A DNA stretch of 5,667 bases, taken from positions 1 to 5,667 of the forward strand of contig JAFGKB010000259.1 in NCBI GenBank assembly GCA_016928755.1. Direction: 5' to 3'. The stretch's first letter is position 1. Each line of letters begins with the position of its first letter. Below, piece by piece: positions 5,644 through 5,667 of the stretch. Under the pieces are notes generated by a model. That model ran no database searches. It worked only from the letters and a program-made list of their open reading frames with translations, and was not told the origin of the DNA. Source of the DNA: Anaerolineae bacterium. Its GTDB lineage: Bacteria > Chloroflexota > Anaerolineae > B4-G1 > SLSP01. The position numbers and the translations under genes are program-made.

Positions 5644-5667
5644 GTACTTTCATTGGGGGGAAAGATG

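Noticed and set aside
5665..5667. ATG at the right edge as the start of a further gene
   Set aside because: Only the codon is visible; the G-run 4 bases upstream is a poor SD match, so nothing can be supported.

Overview
This 5.7-kb window is bacterial and densely coded, with short gaps, purine-rich Shine-Dalgarno sites (for example AAGGAG and GGAGG) and hairpin-plus-T terminators. It holds six genes, one of them cut by the left edge. G+C is intermediate and no gene fixes the phylum. The strong ribosome sites and the mix of small accessory families (DUF427, a free-standing CBM48-like domain, an AhpD-like protein) would fit Chloroflexota or Bacillota, but that is a weak inference. No tRNA, rRNA, CRISPR array, insertion sequence or phage gene was seen.

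Left part (1-1545, minus strand): a two-gene operon. A short-chain dehydrogenase/reductase (SDR) with an N-terminal hydrophobic anchor is followed, with a 4-base ATGA overlap, by an AhpD/carboxymuconolactone-decarboxylase-like protein that also starts with a hydrophobic anchor and runs off the window. Both enzymes differ from the usual active-site pattern: the SDR has His where the tetrad Asn normally sits, and the AhpD-like protein has Asn for the relay Glu and a shifted His.

Middle (1546-3526, plus strand): a divergent 191-base spacer carries a plausible promoter and a small dyad, then a complete class II fumarase (fumC) of the TCA cycle, a GC-rich hairpin, and a 92-residue DUF427 protein. 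A hairpin and T-tract region separates this from the convergent gene that follows.

Right part (3579-5667): a 524-residue, mostly alpha-helical, charged coiled-coil protein on the minus strand, matching no family I recognise, diverges from a 98-residue stand-alone CBM48-like (isoamylase early-set) glycan-binding domain on the plus strand. Their predicted -10 boxes lie on top of each other. The transcript leader of the CBM48 gene can fold into a long hairpin and contains a 33-codon reading frame for a membrane-helix-like peptide ending 2 bases before the start codon. This divergent locus is the least explained and most interesting part. A strong terminator closes the CBM48 gene.
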